Source: Eubacteriales bacterium (lineage in GTDB: Bacteria > Bacillota > Clostridia > Lachnospirales > Lachnospiraceae). From it: a stretch of 64,000 bases of DNA. This document shows positions 53,819 through 62,288 of this stretch, piece by piece. A program made the position numbers and the translations under genes. The notes under the pieces are model-generated. The model was given only the letters and a program-made list of their open reading frames with translations. It was not told the DNA's origin and made no database searches. How positions within the stretch are numbered: position 1 is the first letter of the stretch; each line of letters begins with the position of its first letter. Location: the NCBI GenBank assembly GCA_030537195.1, contig JAUNOK010000007.1:1-64000 (forward strand), written 5' to 3'.

Positions 53819-54899
53819 TCAAATGTACCTCACTTAATTGCAGTTTGAATTCAAAAATGCATCCATGTGGTGTATTATCCCTTAATTCTAACTCACTTCC
53901 ATGTGCATTTATTATAGTTTTACATAAAGATAATCCAAGTCCGAGACTTCTTCTGTTATCCGCAATTTCATTGTTGCAAGTAAAAAATGTATCAAATACA
54001 TTCTCTTTCATATCATCTGGTATTCCCTCGCCATTATCTTCAATGGATATAATTACATATCTGCCTTCTTTTCTTGCTTTTATATATATATCAGAACCTT
54101 CTTGTGTGTATTTTATAGCATTATCAACTATATTAATAATAACTTGTATTATAAGTCTGACATCCATTCTCGCGAGCAGAAGTTCCTTGCCACAATCAAC
54201 ATGTATCTTGTGTTCACAGCTTTTTCTGTTAATGTGTTTTAACGCCTCTGCAATAACCTCATCAATCAGCTGATCTGACATATTAAGAGTTACTGTTCCA
54301 TCCTCAAATCTTGTAACAAACAAAATATTCTCCACCAGACCGATGAGCCATTCTGAATCATCATATATATCTGTAAATATCTGTTCTCTAGTTTCATTAT
54401 CAAGCTTTTCATAATTATACATAAGATTATTGGCATTACCTGATATTGATGTGAGTGGAGTTCTTAAATCATGTGAAATTGTCCTTAACAGGTTAGCTCT
54501 CAGCTGTAGAGTTTTTTCCCTATATGCTGCCTGCTCTGACATACGCACATGCTTTTTTAATTTGGATGCAAGAGTTCCTGTAAGCATTGACGCTGCAAGC
54601 ATAATAATACATGTAAGCGGATATCCTGTATCATATGCATGGAAAGTAAATCTTGGTTCTGTCAAAAAGAAATTCATCAGTACAACACTTGCTAACGAAC
54701 CTGCCACGCTCCAGATATATCCATTTGTAAATATTGAAATCAAAAGCACGCACAGAAGATATACCATTGTAACATTTGATTCTGTAAATCCAATGTATAT
54801 AAGCAACATTCCTACCACTGTTGCAATGCTTAAAAAACCTGTTGTTATTAACAACTCTTTTATAAATTTTCTCAATGCCTTTTCCGTTATCGTTACCAC
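53811..54899 (-). CDS. KdpD-like sensor kinase lacking the N-terminal sensor module
   Basis: 362 residues versus about 900 for KdpD. Present are a DUF4118 four-helix membrane part (about 15-115), HisKA with RTISHDLRTPLTSISGNANN (His143) and HATPase_c with IINIVDNAIKYT, DNGEGIPDDM and GLGLGLSLC. Missing are the N-terminal KdpD and Usp domains that sense potassium and c-di-AMP. Normally partnered with KdpE, encoded next. It is probably a potassium or membrane-stress sensor for the Ktr genes upstream in the same operon. Confidence 0.88.
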   Translation of the reverse strand: MVTITEKALRKFIKELLITTGFLSIATVVGMLLIYIGFTESNVTMVYLLCVLLISIFTNGYIWSVAGSLASVVLMNFFLTEPRFTFHAYDTGYPLTCIIMLAASMLTGTLASKLKKHVRMSEQAAYREKTLQLRANLLRTISHDLRTPLTSISGNANNLMYNYEKLDNETREQIFTDIYDDSEWLIGLVENILFVTRFEDGTVTLNMSDQLIDEVIAEALKHINRKSCEHKIHVDCGKELLLARMDVRLIIQVIINIVDNAIKYTQEGSDIYIKARKEGRYVIISIEDNGEGIPDDMKENVFDTFFTCNNEIADNRRSLGLGLSLCKTIINAHGSELELRDNTPHGCIFEFKLQLSEVHLNE

Positions 54900-54935
54900 C
54901 TTATTTTATTTTGTATATAATAACACATATTCACA

Positions 54936-55115
54936 TTAACATCTTTTTTTTTCATTATCGTCGCTTTCATTTAATACGGCATTCATTGTATCTTTGTCAT
55001 TGGTTCTTCTTGTTCTGTTCATGAATCCGTCTATTTTATTCATAACATACCATCCTGCTGCCATAAATAATAATATCACAACTATCAGTATTATTATAAT
55101 TAATCCCATTCTCAT
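54936..55115 (-). CDS. Small single-pass membrane protein
   Basis: 59 residues from the ATG at 55115 (AAGGGGG 7 nt upstream; the ATG at 55121 is too close). One hydrophobic helix, LIIIILIVVILLFMAAGWYV (about 4-23), then a charged tail rich in Asn, Asp and Lys. No family recognised. It lies between ktrA and the kinase gene in the same operon, so it may be a small accessory of the transporter or sensor, but this rests only on position. Confidence 0.65.
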   Translation of the reverse strand: MRMGLIIIILIVVILLFMAAGWYVMNKIDGFMNRTRRTNDKDTMNAVLNESDDNEKKRC

Positions 55116-55132
55116 ACTCATGCCCCCTTGTC

Positions 55133-55783
55133 TTAAAACTTAAAGCACTTTTTTAAATTTTTATAATCTCCCAATACAAGTAATGTAATATCATCTGTAA
55201 GTACAATATCAGGTTCTACATTCACATTTATTGAATCATTATGCTTTATAGCCATTATGTTGATTCCATATTTTTTTCTTATATCAAGTTCAATAATGCT
55301 TTTACCTAACCATGACTCAGGAACCTCTACTTCAAGAATTGCATGGGTATCATCCAATTGTATAAAATCCAGAATATGATCCGCTGTATAGCGCACCGCT
55401 GCCCACTTTGCTTCATGTTTTTCAGGATAGACAACCGCATCTGCACCATTACGCAGTAAGAATTTTTCCTGTACATCCCGTTCTGCTCTTGATACCACAT
55501 ATCTGGCGCCAAGTTCCTTTAACAAAGATGTGGTCTCCAGAGAATTCTGAAAACTGTCCCCAATTGTCACCATGCACACATCAAAATTCCCCACCCCCAA
55601 AGATTTTAAAAATTCGGCATTAGTGCTGTCTCCAATCTGCGCATTTGTAACTATATTCATCACATCATTAATTCTTTTTTCATCTGTATCAACTGCCATC
55701 ACCTGATGACCAAGCTGATTAAGCTGCATAGCCATATGCTTTCCAAATCTTCCGGCTCCTATAAGTAATACATTCTTTTTCAT
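55133..55783 (-). CDS. ktrA: Ktr potassium channel regulatory subunit
   Basis: 216 residues. N-terminal RCK/TrkA_N Rossmann domain with GAGRFGKHMAMQLNQLGH and a second-strand acidic AVDTDEKRIND, then TrkA_C (about 135-216) with LGKSIIELDIRKKYGINIMA. KtrA forms an octameric gating ring that binds ATP/NAD and, in relatives, c-di-AMP through the TrkA_C part. It follows ktrB by 9 nt. Confidence 0.93.
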   Translation of the reverse strand: MKKNVLLIGAGRFGKHMAMQLNQLGHQVMAVDTDEKRINDVMNIVTNAQIGDSTNAEFLKSLGVGNFDVCMVTIGDSFQNSLETTSLLKELGARYVVSRAERDVQEKFLLRNGADAVVYPEKHEAKWAAVRYTADHILDFIQLDDTHAILEVEVPESWLGKSIIELDIRKKYGINIMAIKHNDSINVNVEPDIVLTDDITLLVLGDYKNLKKCFKF

Positions 55784-55792
55784 ATTGTGCTC

Positions 55793-57127
55793 CTATCCTA
55801 TATTAATCTTTTCTTCTGGAAATCTTGAATAACTGTTTCCATTAGTTGAAAATGCTGCATATATTAAAGTGAGGCCTCCAACTCTGCCCATAAACATAAG
55901 AATCATAAGAACAATTCTTGACACTATTCCAAGCTGTGGAGTAATTCCCAGTGTCAGTCCAACCGTTCCCACTGCTGACGCTGTTTCAAAAAGACATTTT
56001 CCTAATGAGATTCCTTCTGTAACATTTATAATAAATGCCCCTGTAACAAATAATGTAATATACATCATAGCTATAGTAGCCGCATTTTTAACTGTATCAT
56101 TATCTATTCTTCTGTCAAAAAAATGTATGTTCTTATTTCTCTTAAATGTTGCGATCATGTTACCCATCAGAACCGCAAATGTGGTTGTTTTCATACCGCC
56201 TGCTGTTGATCCTGGCGAACCACCTATAAGCATAAGAACTATCATAATCATTATGGATGACTGTTTCATTACATTCAGATCTATTGTGTTAAATCCCGCA
56301 GTCCTTAAGGTCACTGATTGAAAAAGTGCCTTGAGCACAGGCATTTCTACATTCCCTGTCATCATATCATTTATCATAAATATAATTGCTGGTATTGTTA
56401 TAAGAGCAAATGTTGTAACAATTATTAATTTGCTCTGCATTTTATATCTTTTGAAATGGTACTTATTATTCTTAATATCTTCCCATGTAACAAATCCAAT
56501 TCCTCCAATCACAATGAGAAAAATTAATACCATATTAATAACAGGATTGCAGGCATATGTCGTCATTGAAGCAAATTGATTGTTCGTTGTTCCTAACACA
56601 TCAAATCCTGCATTGCAAAATGCTGATATTGAATGAAATATAGCAAACCAGATTCCCTTCAGTCCATAATCCCTGCAGAATACCGGCATCATCAATAATG
56701 CGCCTGATAATTCTATGATGAATGTTCCTTTTAATATGAAACCTGTAAGCCTTACTATTCCACCCACCACTGGTGCAGATACAGATTCCTGCATAAGACT
56801 TCTTTGCATTAAAGACACTTTCTTCCCTGACAATAAAGAAAATGCAACAGCTACTGTAATTACACCAAGTCCTCCTATCTGTATAAGTGTAATTATCACA
56901 AGTTGTCCAAATAAAGACCAATAACTTCCTGTATCAAGTACCACTAATCCGGTAACGCATACAGCCGATGTAGATGTAAATAATGCATCACTAAACGGTG
57001 TCACACAACCACTTGCTGATGAAACCGGCAGCATAAGAAGCAATGCTCCCAATATAATTAATCCACCAAATCCAATTGTTATAACCCGGAATGATGACAA
57101 ATGTTTTCTTATCCTGTTGTCAAACAT
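55793..57127 (-). CDS. ktrB: Ktr/Trk potassium uptake membrane subunit
   Basis: 444 residues from the ATG at 57127. About ten hydrophobic helices with repeated pore-like P-loop segments containing TSTSAVCVTGLVV, AFCNAGFDVLG, TLRTAGFNTID and ETASAVGTVGLTLG, the four TVGYGD-derived filters of Trk/Ktr proteins. KtrB conducts potassium, with sodium in some species. The SD AAAAGGGGA is the right arm of a terminator hairpin, and seven Us come just before the ATG (see 57128-57185). It opens the operon ktrB-ktrA-(59 aa)-kdpD-like-kdpE. Confidence 0.93.
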   Translation of the reverse strand: MFDNRIRKHLSSFRVITIGFGGLIILGALLLMLPVSSASGCVTPFSDALFTSTSAVCVTGLVVLDTGSYWSLFGQLVIITLIQIGGLGVITVAVAFSLLSGKKVSLMQRSLMQESVSAPVVGGIVRLTGFILKGTFIIELSGALLMMPVFCRDYGLKGIWFAIFHSISAFCNAGFDVLGTTNNQFASMTTYACNPVINMVLIFLIVIGGIGFVTWEDIKNNKYHFKRYKMQSKLIIVTTFALITIPAIIFMINDMMTGNVEMPVLKALFQSVTLRTAGFNTIDLNVMKQSSIMIMIVLMLIGGSPGSTAGGMKTTTFAVLMGNMIATFKRNKNIHFFDRRIDNDTVKNAATIAMMYITLFVTGAFIINVTEGISLGKCLFETASAVGTVGLTLGITPQLGIVSRIVLMILMFMGRVGGLTLIYAAFSTNGNSYSRFPEEKINIG

Positions 57128-57185
57128 AAAAAAATCCCCTTTTCTAACATAATTTAAATTTACCAGAATTATGTTAAAAAAGGGG
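57128..57185 (-). terminator. Terminator of the ABC-2 operon overlapping the ktrB ribosome binding site
   Basis: Minus strand: CCCCTTTTTTAACATAATT (57185-57167) pairs with AATTATGTTAGAAAAGGGG (57154-57136, one mismatch), followed by ATTTTTTT and then the ktrB ATG (57127). The 3' arm includes the ktrB SD. It stops transcripts of the ABC genes and could also hide the RBS on long read-through mRNA. Confidence 0.8.
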
Positions 57186-57202
57186 TTAAGCATTTTTATA
57201 TG

Positions 57203-57224
57203 ATATTAAGATTATATTAAGATT
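57203..57224 (-). promoter_or_regulatory. 11-bp tandem repeat, candidate KdpE box upstream of ktrB
   Basis: Two adjacent exact copies of ATATTAAGATT (57203-57213, 57214-57224), the 11-bp period expected for OmpR/PhoB-class regulators. A TATAAA-like -10 follows on the minus strand near 57196. Confidence 0.55.
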
Positions 57225-57226
57225 AA

Positions 57227-58120
57227 TTATCTCTCCCGAATCATGATAATCAGAAGATAAGCCGCTCCGAATACAACTATACTCCCAGCCATGATTAAAT
57301 ACATCTGTGACACGCTCACAACATGCCCTCTGAATACAGGATTGCAGTCGAGAGTGTTTCTTATCACTGTGACCGCTTCTGACGGCATTCCTATATCCGC
57401 CATCTCTTTATACACTCCATTAAGCATGTGATTCTTAATCAGAGAAGTTCCGTATGTTCCCGGAAGGTAAGACAATACCTTCTGCAGCCCTGAACCAAAA
57501 TTAGATATCGGCATGTATGCGCCGCACACAAATCCATATCCTGCACTTACAATAGTTCCGACTGCCGACAGCTGCCCCTGCGTCTTTAACGGATAACTTA
57601 CAATACTTGAAAGCGTGCTTCCGAATAACACGAGCAGAATCATATCCAGTATGATAAATATTACATCTGACGCACTCATATACCAGCCCATTTTCAGTAT
57701 GTAAAGCAGACATAATGCAAGCGCCGTGCCATTAACCATAAGTGAATTAAGCACTGTCGATAAGAAATATCCTATATAAATCTTAGTTTTGCTTACAGGC
57801 GAAACATCAAAATCTTTTCTTGCTCCGCTGGCTCTGTCCTGCACCATCGTAAGATTGACGCAGAACGTAACTGTCACACAGCTTACTGCAAGAAGTGCCG
57901 CTGCTAACTGTGCTGCCACTGTGCCATTAATAACTTTGTCTGATAAAGCAATCATGTCTTTGGTTGCAGAAACGAAGGAGTCTTTGTATACATTTGCTAA
58001 AAATGTTGCATACAAAACGATAAGAATTACCGGAGTTATCATTGATGAGAACAACATTCCTTTGTCCTTAAAAAAGAGTTTTCTGTTTCTGCTTACAAGT
58101 GCTGCTATCTCTTTCATCAC
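57227..58120 (-). CDS. ABC-2 type exporter permease
   Basis: 297 residues with six predicted helices: about 22-42, 105-130, 140-165, 175-195, 215-235 and 270-290. The cytoplasmic start KEIAALVSRNRKLFFKDKGM and the conserved PLKTQGQLSAVGTIVSAGYG segment fit ABC-2 permeases (DrrB/YhgE-like). The ATG overlaps the stop of the ATPase gene by 4 nt. Substrate unknown; drugs, lipids or peptides are possible. The stop is directly followed by the ktrB regulatory repeats. Confidence 0.87.
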   Translation of the reverse strand: MMKEIAALVSRNRKLFFKDKGMLFSSMITPVILIVLYATFLANVYKDSFVSATKDMIALSDKVINGTVAAQLAAALLAVSCVTVTFCVNLTMVQDRASGARKDFDVSPVSKTKIYIGYFLSTVLNSLMVNGTALALCLLYILKMGWYMSASDVIFIILDMILLVLFGSTLSSIVSYPLKTQGQLSAVGTIVSAGYGFVCGAYMPISNFGSGLQKVLSYLPGTYGTSLIKNHMLNGVYKEMADIGMPSEAVTVIRNTLDCNPVFRGHVVSVSQMYLIMAGSIVVFGAAYLLIIMIRER

Positions 58121-59025
58121 TGACCACCTCCCAGTATTTTTCCAGTCACGGCAAGAAATACATCATCCATGCCGCCTTTTACGACCTCGTAATCGCGGAA
58201 TATCTCCTGATGTTTCACAATCATTTTCGTAGCTTCAAGTGTATTCTTAACCTGAATCCTGTAACCATCACGGATTGCTTTGTACTCTGTTCCCAAAGAT
58301 TTAATCTCGTCCTCTGTAACTCCGTACAGAGATATCGTGTCCTGAACATATTCATTCTTTAATTCCAAAGGCGTTCCCTCTGCCACGATACTTCCCTTAT
58401 CAAGAATCACAACATATCCGGCACTTGCCGCCTCCTCCATGTAATGAGTTGTAAGAAATACCGTCATATTCTCCTCTATACGAAGCCTTTCAATAACATT
58501 CCATATAAGAAGTCTTGTCTGCGGATCAAGCCCAGTCGTCGGCTCATCAAGAATCAGTATCTCAGGTCTGTGAATAAGTGCCCTTGCAATATCAATCCTT
58601 CTTCTCTGTCCGCCTGACAGCTTACCAACCGGTCTGTTAATGTAATCTCCGAAATCAAGTATCTCCACCAGTTCTGCCAGTCTCTTTTCAAATGCATTTC
58701 CGGTAATTCCATATAACGCCGCCCTGCTTTTCAGATTCTCCTTAACTGTAAGAGGTTTATCAAGAACACTGTCCTGAAACACAATTCCCAGCATTCTCTT
58801 TGTTTCACTGCCCGCACGCTCTGCGTCTTTATCCTTAATCCACACATTTCCACTGTCCTTGCGAAGCTGCCCGCATATAATAGAAATTGTTGTGCTCTTT
58901 CCCGCACCATTTACACCTAAAAATGCAAACAACTCTCCCTTCTTTACGCGGAAACTTAAGTCAATAACTGCCTTCACATCGCCAAAACATTTATTCAGAT
59001 GTTCTATCTTAATAATATCCGACAT
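58117..59025 (-). CDS. ABC transporter ATP-binding protein
   Basis: 302 residues. Walker A GVNGAGKSTTISIICG, Q-loop FQDSVLDKPLTV, signature LSGGQRRRIDIARALIHR, Walker B EILILDEPTTGLDPQ, H-loop TTHYMEEA. The C-terminal 75 residues are the small regulatory domain typical of DrrA-like exporters. AAGGAGGG lies 9 nt before the ATG. It pairs with the permease gene (4-nt overlap). A frameshifted small gene and LytTR-like repeats lie upstream. Confidence 0.93.
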   Translation of the reverse strand: MSDIIKIEHLNKCFGDVKAVIDLSFRVKKGELFAFLGVNGAGKSTTISIICGQLRKDSGNVWIKDKDAERAGSETKRMLGIVFQDSVLDKPLTVKENLKSRAALYGITGNAFEKRLAELVEILDFGDYINRPVGKLSGGQRRRIDIARALIHRPEILILDEPTTGLDPQTRLLIWNVIERLRIEENMTVFLTTHYMEEAASAGYVVILDKGSIVAEGTPLELKNEYVQDTISLYGVTEDEIKSLGTEYKAIRDGYRIQVKNTLEATKMIVKHQEIFRDYEVVKGGMDDVFLAVTGKILGGGQ

Positions 59026-59048
59026 AGCCAGCCCCTCCTTAATGAGAA

Positions 59049-59361
59049 TTATTTCATGTATTTATTAATCCATTCTACCATATCCAGATTACCATTACCG
59101 CAATATTCATGTCCCTGCAGTGAAAGTCCTATCTTATTCAGTTCAGCTTCTGCACTTGAAGTTCCAAGCTTCTCATATTCTGTGTATACGAGCGATAATT
59201 TCTTACTAAAGTCCGCTGTCTTTACTTTTTTACTATAATCAACTATATGCCAGAATACTTTTCCAATCAGGATAAATATGGCATATACAATTGCGTCTCT
59301 TGCATCAAACCAGAACTTCCTCTGCCTTGCTGTCTGTAATCTGTTCTATTGTGAATTTCAA
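59049..59361 (-). pseudogene. Frameshifted small membrane-associated protein gene
   Basis: From a TTG at 59361 (AAGGGTG upstream) the frame reads (M)KFTIEQITDSKAEEVLV and then stops. In the next frame, without an own start, the sequence continues FDARDAIVYAIFILIGKVF and about 65 further protein-like residues to a stop at 59049 (ends NLDMVEWINKYMK). The span is 313 nt, one base more than a multiple of three, so a single-base indel near 59322 accounts for it. The joined protein would have one helix and about 103 residues. Family unknown. It sits between the LytTR-like repeats and the ABC-2 genes and may have been part of that unit. Confidence 0.6.
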
Positions 59362-59445
59362 AACATCACCCTTACTTTCTTCTGTTTATACAAATGCTTT
59401 ATTCATATATATACTTTTTCCGTCCCCAAGTCTATACACTTGCCA

Positions 59446-59478
59446 CTAAGTTGCATTTTAAGCATGCTAAGTTGCATT
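59446..59478. promoter_or_regulatory. 21-bp-period direct repeats resembling a LytTR box
   Basis: CTAAGTTGCATT at 59446-59457 and again at 59467-59478. The period of 21 bp and the AAGTT core are similar to LytTR/AgrA sites (9-bp repeats 12 bp apart), though the last two consensus positions do not match. It lies upstream of the small pseudogene and ABC-2 genes. Confidence 0.4.
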
Positions 59479-59486
59479 CGGACAGT

Positions 59487-59550
59487 AAAAAAGACACAAA
59501 GCAATGTGTTTCTGAGGAACTACCTCATTTTCACATCTGCTCTGTGTCTT
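59487..59550 (-). terminator. Terminator of the sirtuin/macrodomain operon
   Basis: AAGACACAGAGCA pairs with TGCTTTGTGTCTT; inside are ATGTG/CACAT and TGAGG/CCTCA pairings. A U-run follows on the minus strand (59492-59487). It is about 40 nt past the last stop. Confidence 0.82.
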
Positions 59551-59591
59551 ATATAGCTTATTAAGTTGTATCTCTTATTAAGCTGTGCTTC

Positions 59592-60509
59592 TTAGAATAT
59601 ATCCAGCATATTATCCAGATATATCTCTTCCCTCACATGTATCTGGTACTCCGGCTTCGTCATGTAATACAACAGGAATTCCAGAACCAGTGCACTTCCC
59701 AAGCCACGCCCTTCTATCTTAAAATTAGAAAATCCCATCGGCATATATGTATTCCTGATATCATCAACACTGATAAATGCCGGATTCTCCATTGCCTTAG
59801 AAAATCGGTATCCACTCTGTGAATCCGGTGCAACACATACATGGTCAGGACAGTCCTCGCCAAGATTCTGACGGCTAACAATCTCATAGCAGTTCTTTCT
59901 GTCATAACACCCGAACCAGCAGCACTCATTGCACAGGAATTCCACCTTATCCTTTTCCTTATCTGTCAGCTTCGCAAGCTTGTCAAATGCTTTATTCAGC
60001 CTGAAATCCGGCACTACATACTGGAAATCTTCTCTTTTCACCTCATTTAAAAAATCATTAAAATCCGTCAGCACCTTCGTTGTCGATGATACAAGATAAA
60101 GATTCGGATAATGCTTCTTGATATACTTGGCAAGCATGTCGGAATGTACAATCACGCCATTGCGCACACCTTGGTTCATGCCTTCGCTGTCGTTAAGTGC
60201 CTTACATAATGCATTACATTTTTCATCGGATAAATGTTCTTCACGAAGCAGTGAATTGCTGAATGTCAGCCTTGCCGATATCCCATACTCATTCATCAGA
60301 TTCATAATCTCATGCACGTTATGTTCACCCGAACCGATTCGTCCGCCACCCCAGATACAATCTGCAGGTGCACCATATATCGAGCCAATCTCACACCAGT
60401 CATAGAAATATTCCCTATGCTCACGATATATCGGCAAAAATGCTTCATACAACTCATAGAACTCAAACAATCCCGGAAGATGGTAATACGCCTTCTTTAT
60501 ACTATTCAT
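59592..60509 (-). CDS. U32 peptidase-like TIM-barrel protein with Cys cluster
   Basis: 305 residues, not fully recognised. The pattern of strands NGVIVHSDMLAKYI, LYLVSSTTKVLTDF, YVVPDFRLN and the late FSNFKIEGRGLG resembles the collagenase-like U32 family (FKIEGR is typical), whose members modify RNA, ubiquinone or tRNA and some of which carry Fe-S clusters. A Cys-rich stretch CNECCWFGCYDRKNC (about 198-212) and C-x3-C in GEDCPDHVC suggest a metal or Fe-S site. No signal peptide. It is the last gene of the six-gene operon with the class M sirtuin; the start has only a weak SD, 46 nt after the sirtuin stop. Confidence 0.65.
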   Translation of the reverse strand: MNSIKKAYYHLPGLFEFYELYEAFLPIYREHREYFYDWCEIGSIYGAPADCIWGGGRIGSGEHNVHEIMNLMNEYGISARLTFSNSLLREEHLSDEKCNALCKALNDSEGMNQGVRNGVIVHSDMLAKYIKKHYPNLYLVSSTTKVLTDFNDFLNEVKREDFQYVVPDFRLNKAFDKLAKLTDKEKDKVEFLCNECCWFGCYDRKNCYEIVSRQNLGEDCPDHVCVAPDSQSGYRFSKAMENPAFISVDDIRNTYMPMGFSNFKIEGRGLGSALVLEFLLYYMTKPEYQIHVREEIYLDNMLDIF

Positions 60510-60555
60510 ATCATGTATCTTGCCTGTTATATAACCCGGGTTCCCCGGACAATCA

Positions 60556-61488
60556 TCATAACAGCCTCCTTATAACCTCATCAATATCCTTATTAACACA
60601 GACAGATTTCTCCTTAATCTCATCCGGTGCACATGCTTGTCCATAATTAAGACATATATAATGTGCATGTGACCATTTATCTGTCATCTGCCAAAACGGA
60701 TATTTTATTATAACAGGTGTATTATAACCTATACCAAGCTCTATGAAAACAACATTTAATTCCTTATGTCTTTCTAAAAACTGCTCATACCTCTGTGCTG
60801 CCACATGCCAGCCTTCATCTTCCACAAATGTGTTATCTGCCCTTAAGTTCATGCTCATTGGCTTTCCACATTCAGGACAGTATGGGACAAGTTCTGATGG
60901 AACAGCCATCTTTAAGGTTCTTCCCTCTGGCAGATACAAAGAACCATCCTGTTTAAATTCATATCCCTGTGCCATAACCATTTTCCGTATAGTATCTTCA
61001 TTATCGTATGTTTTCTTATGGCATGGTTCACTGCACTGAAATAAACCATAATCACCCTGTGTATAATATAACCTGTGCTTATCAAAACCCGCCTTCTGGA
61101 AACAGTGGTCTACATTAGTTGTAATAACAAAATAATCTTTAGCCTTAACCAGTTCATATAAATTATCATATACCGGCTTTGGCGCATTCATATATCTGTT
61201 AATATAGATATACCTACTCCAGAATGCCCAATGCTCCTCTAATGTCTGATATGGATAAAATCCGCCAGAATACATGTCAGTAAATTTATATTTTCCCTTA
61301 AAATCAGAAAAATATTTATCAAATCTCTCTCCGTTATAAGTAAATCCTGCTGATGTTGAAAGTCCGGCTCCTGCACCAATAACTATGGCATCTGCAGTTG
61401 CAGTTAATTCTTTTATATCTGACAGTTTATCCTCATAACTTCTGTCATCATTGTCATTATTCATCCATCTTTTAAATAACATATCCAT
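60556..61488 (-). CDS. Class M sirtuin (SirTM), protein ADP-ribosyltransferase type
   Basis: About 310 residues; ATGs at 61491, 61488 and 61482 are all possible, with AGAAGG upstream fitting 61482 best. Rossmann NAD loop GAGAGLSTSAGF (about 39-50), then TTNVDHCF (Asn126 in longest numbering) and TQGDYGLFQC with Gln145 where deacylase sirtuins have His. The 19-residue Asn-Gln spacing matches the catalytic pair described for SirTM enzymes, which ADP-ribosylate proteins rather than deacetylate. Zinc cysteines: CSEPC (153, 157) and CPEC (205, 208). It follows the zinc macrodomain gene by about 7 nt, the known SirTM/macrodomain pairing. No GcvH-L or lipoate ligase gene, the usual targets, is in the window. 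Confidence 0.88.
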   Translation of the reverse strand: MDMLFKRWMNNDNDDRSYEDKLSDIKELTATADAIVIGAGAGLSTSAGFTYNGERFDKYFSDFKGKYKFTDMYSGGFYPYQTLEEHWAFWSRYIYINRYMNAPKPVYDNLYELVKAKDYFVITTNVDHCFQKAGFDKHRLYYTQGDYGLFQCSEPCHKKTYDNEDTIRKMVMAQGYEFKQDGSLYLPEGRTLKMAVPSELVPYCPECGKPMSMNLRADNTFVEDEGWHVAAQRYEQFLERHKELNVVFIELGIGYNTPVIIKYPFWQMTDKWSHAHYICLNYGQACAPDEIKEKSVCVNKDIDEVIRRLL

Positions 61489-61495
61489 CATCCTT

Positions 61496-62275
61496 CTACG
61501 CTAGAAGATTTCTATATATTCTTAAATCTTCATCCTTAAAAACATTAAATATAACTTTCTCCACTCTGTTATCTTTATCAAGAAATTCTTTAACTGTCCG
61601 GACTGCAATCTGTGCTGCCATCTGCTGTGGAAATCTGAACACACCCGTTGACAGACAGCAGAATGCTATTGATTTCACTCCATTTTCAGCCGCCAGTTTC
61701 ATACATTCCCTGTAACAGCCAGCAAGCAGTTCCTCATCTTCTCTGGTAACCTCCCACTGGATAATTGGTCCTACCGTGTGGAGTATATATTTTGCCGGTA
61801 AATTGTAACCTGATGTTATCTTTGCCTTTCCTGTTTCCTCTTCATGCCCCTGTTCAAGCATTATTTCATTCATCTTAAGCCTTAACTCTACTCCTGCATA
61901 TGTGTGAATAAAATTATCAATACAGGCATGCATGGGTGAAAAGCAGCCTAACATCTGGGAGTTACAGGCATTAACTATCGCATCACATTTTAATGTAGTA
62001 ATGTCACCCTGCCATATATACAGTCTGCTATCCGTCATAACCGGCTTTAAGTCTCTGATATCTGTAATTCCTCGTTCTGCATTTCTCTGTTGCAGATATT
62101 CATCCTGTATCTTCAGAAATTCTTCACTGACTGGCATCGGCATCCTCACATTCATAAGAGAACGAAGAAGATTTTCCTGTTCCACCTTTTCAGCAGGTAT
62201 CTTATGCCTGCGAATCCTTGTTTCTTCTTTTAAAAGATATTTAATTAAATATATTCTTCTTTCTTCCTGTGTCAT
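61496..62275 (-). CDS. Zinc-containing macrodomain (protein-ADP-ribose hydrolase)
   Basis: 259 residues. An N-terminal helical extension of about 75 residues precedes the macrodomain. Motifs: WQGDITTLKCDAIVNACNSQ (GDI near 90, NACN near 102-105), the zinc loop LGCFSPMHACID (Cys111, His116, Cys118), GKAKITSGYNLPAKYILHT and CLSTGVFRFPQ. The zinc loop and extension mark the bacterial Zn-macro group that removes ADP-ribose attached by SirTM. It therefore reverses the sirtuin encoded next. It starts 13 nt after the PNPOx-ferredoxin stop and lies in the same operon. Confidence 0.9.
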   Translation of the reverse strand: MTQEERRIYLIKYLLKEETRIRRHKIPAEKVEQENLLRSLMNVRMPMPVSEEFLKIQDEYLQQRNAERGITDIRDLKPVMTDSRLYIWQGDITTLKCDAIVNACNSQMLGCFSPMHACIDNFIHTYAGVELRLKMNEIMLEQGHEEETGKAKITSGYNLPAKYILHTVGPIIQWEVTREDEELLAGCYRECMKLAAENGVKSIAFCCLSTGVFRFPQQMAAQIAVRTVKEFLDKDNRVEKVIFNVFKDEDLRIYRNLLA

Positions 62276-62288
62276 GATACATACCCCA

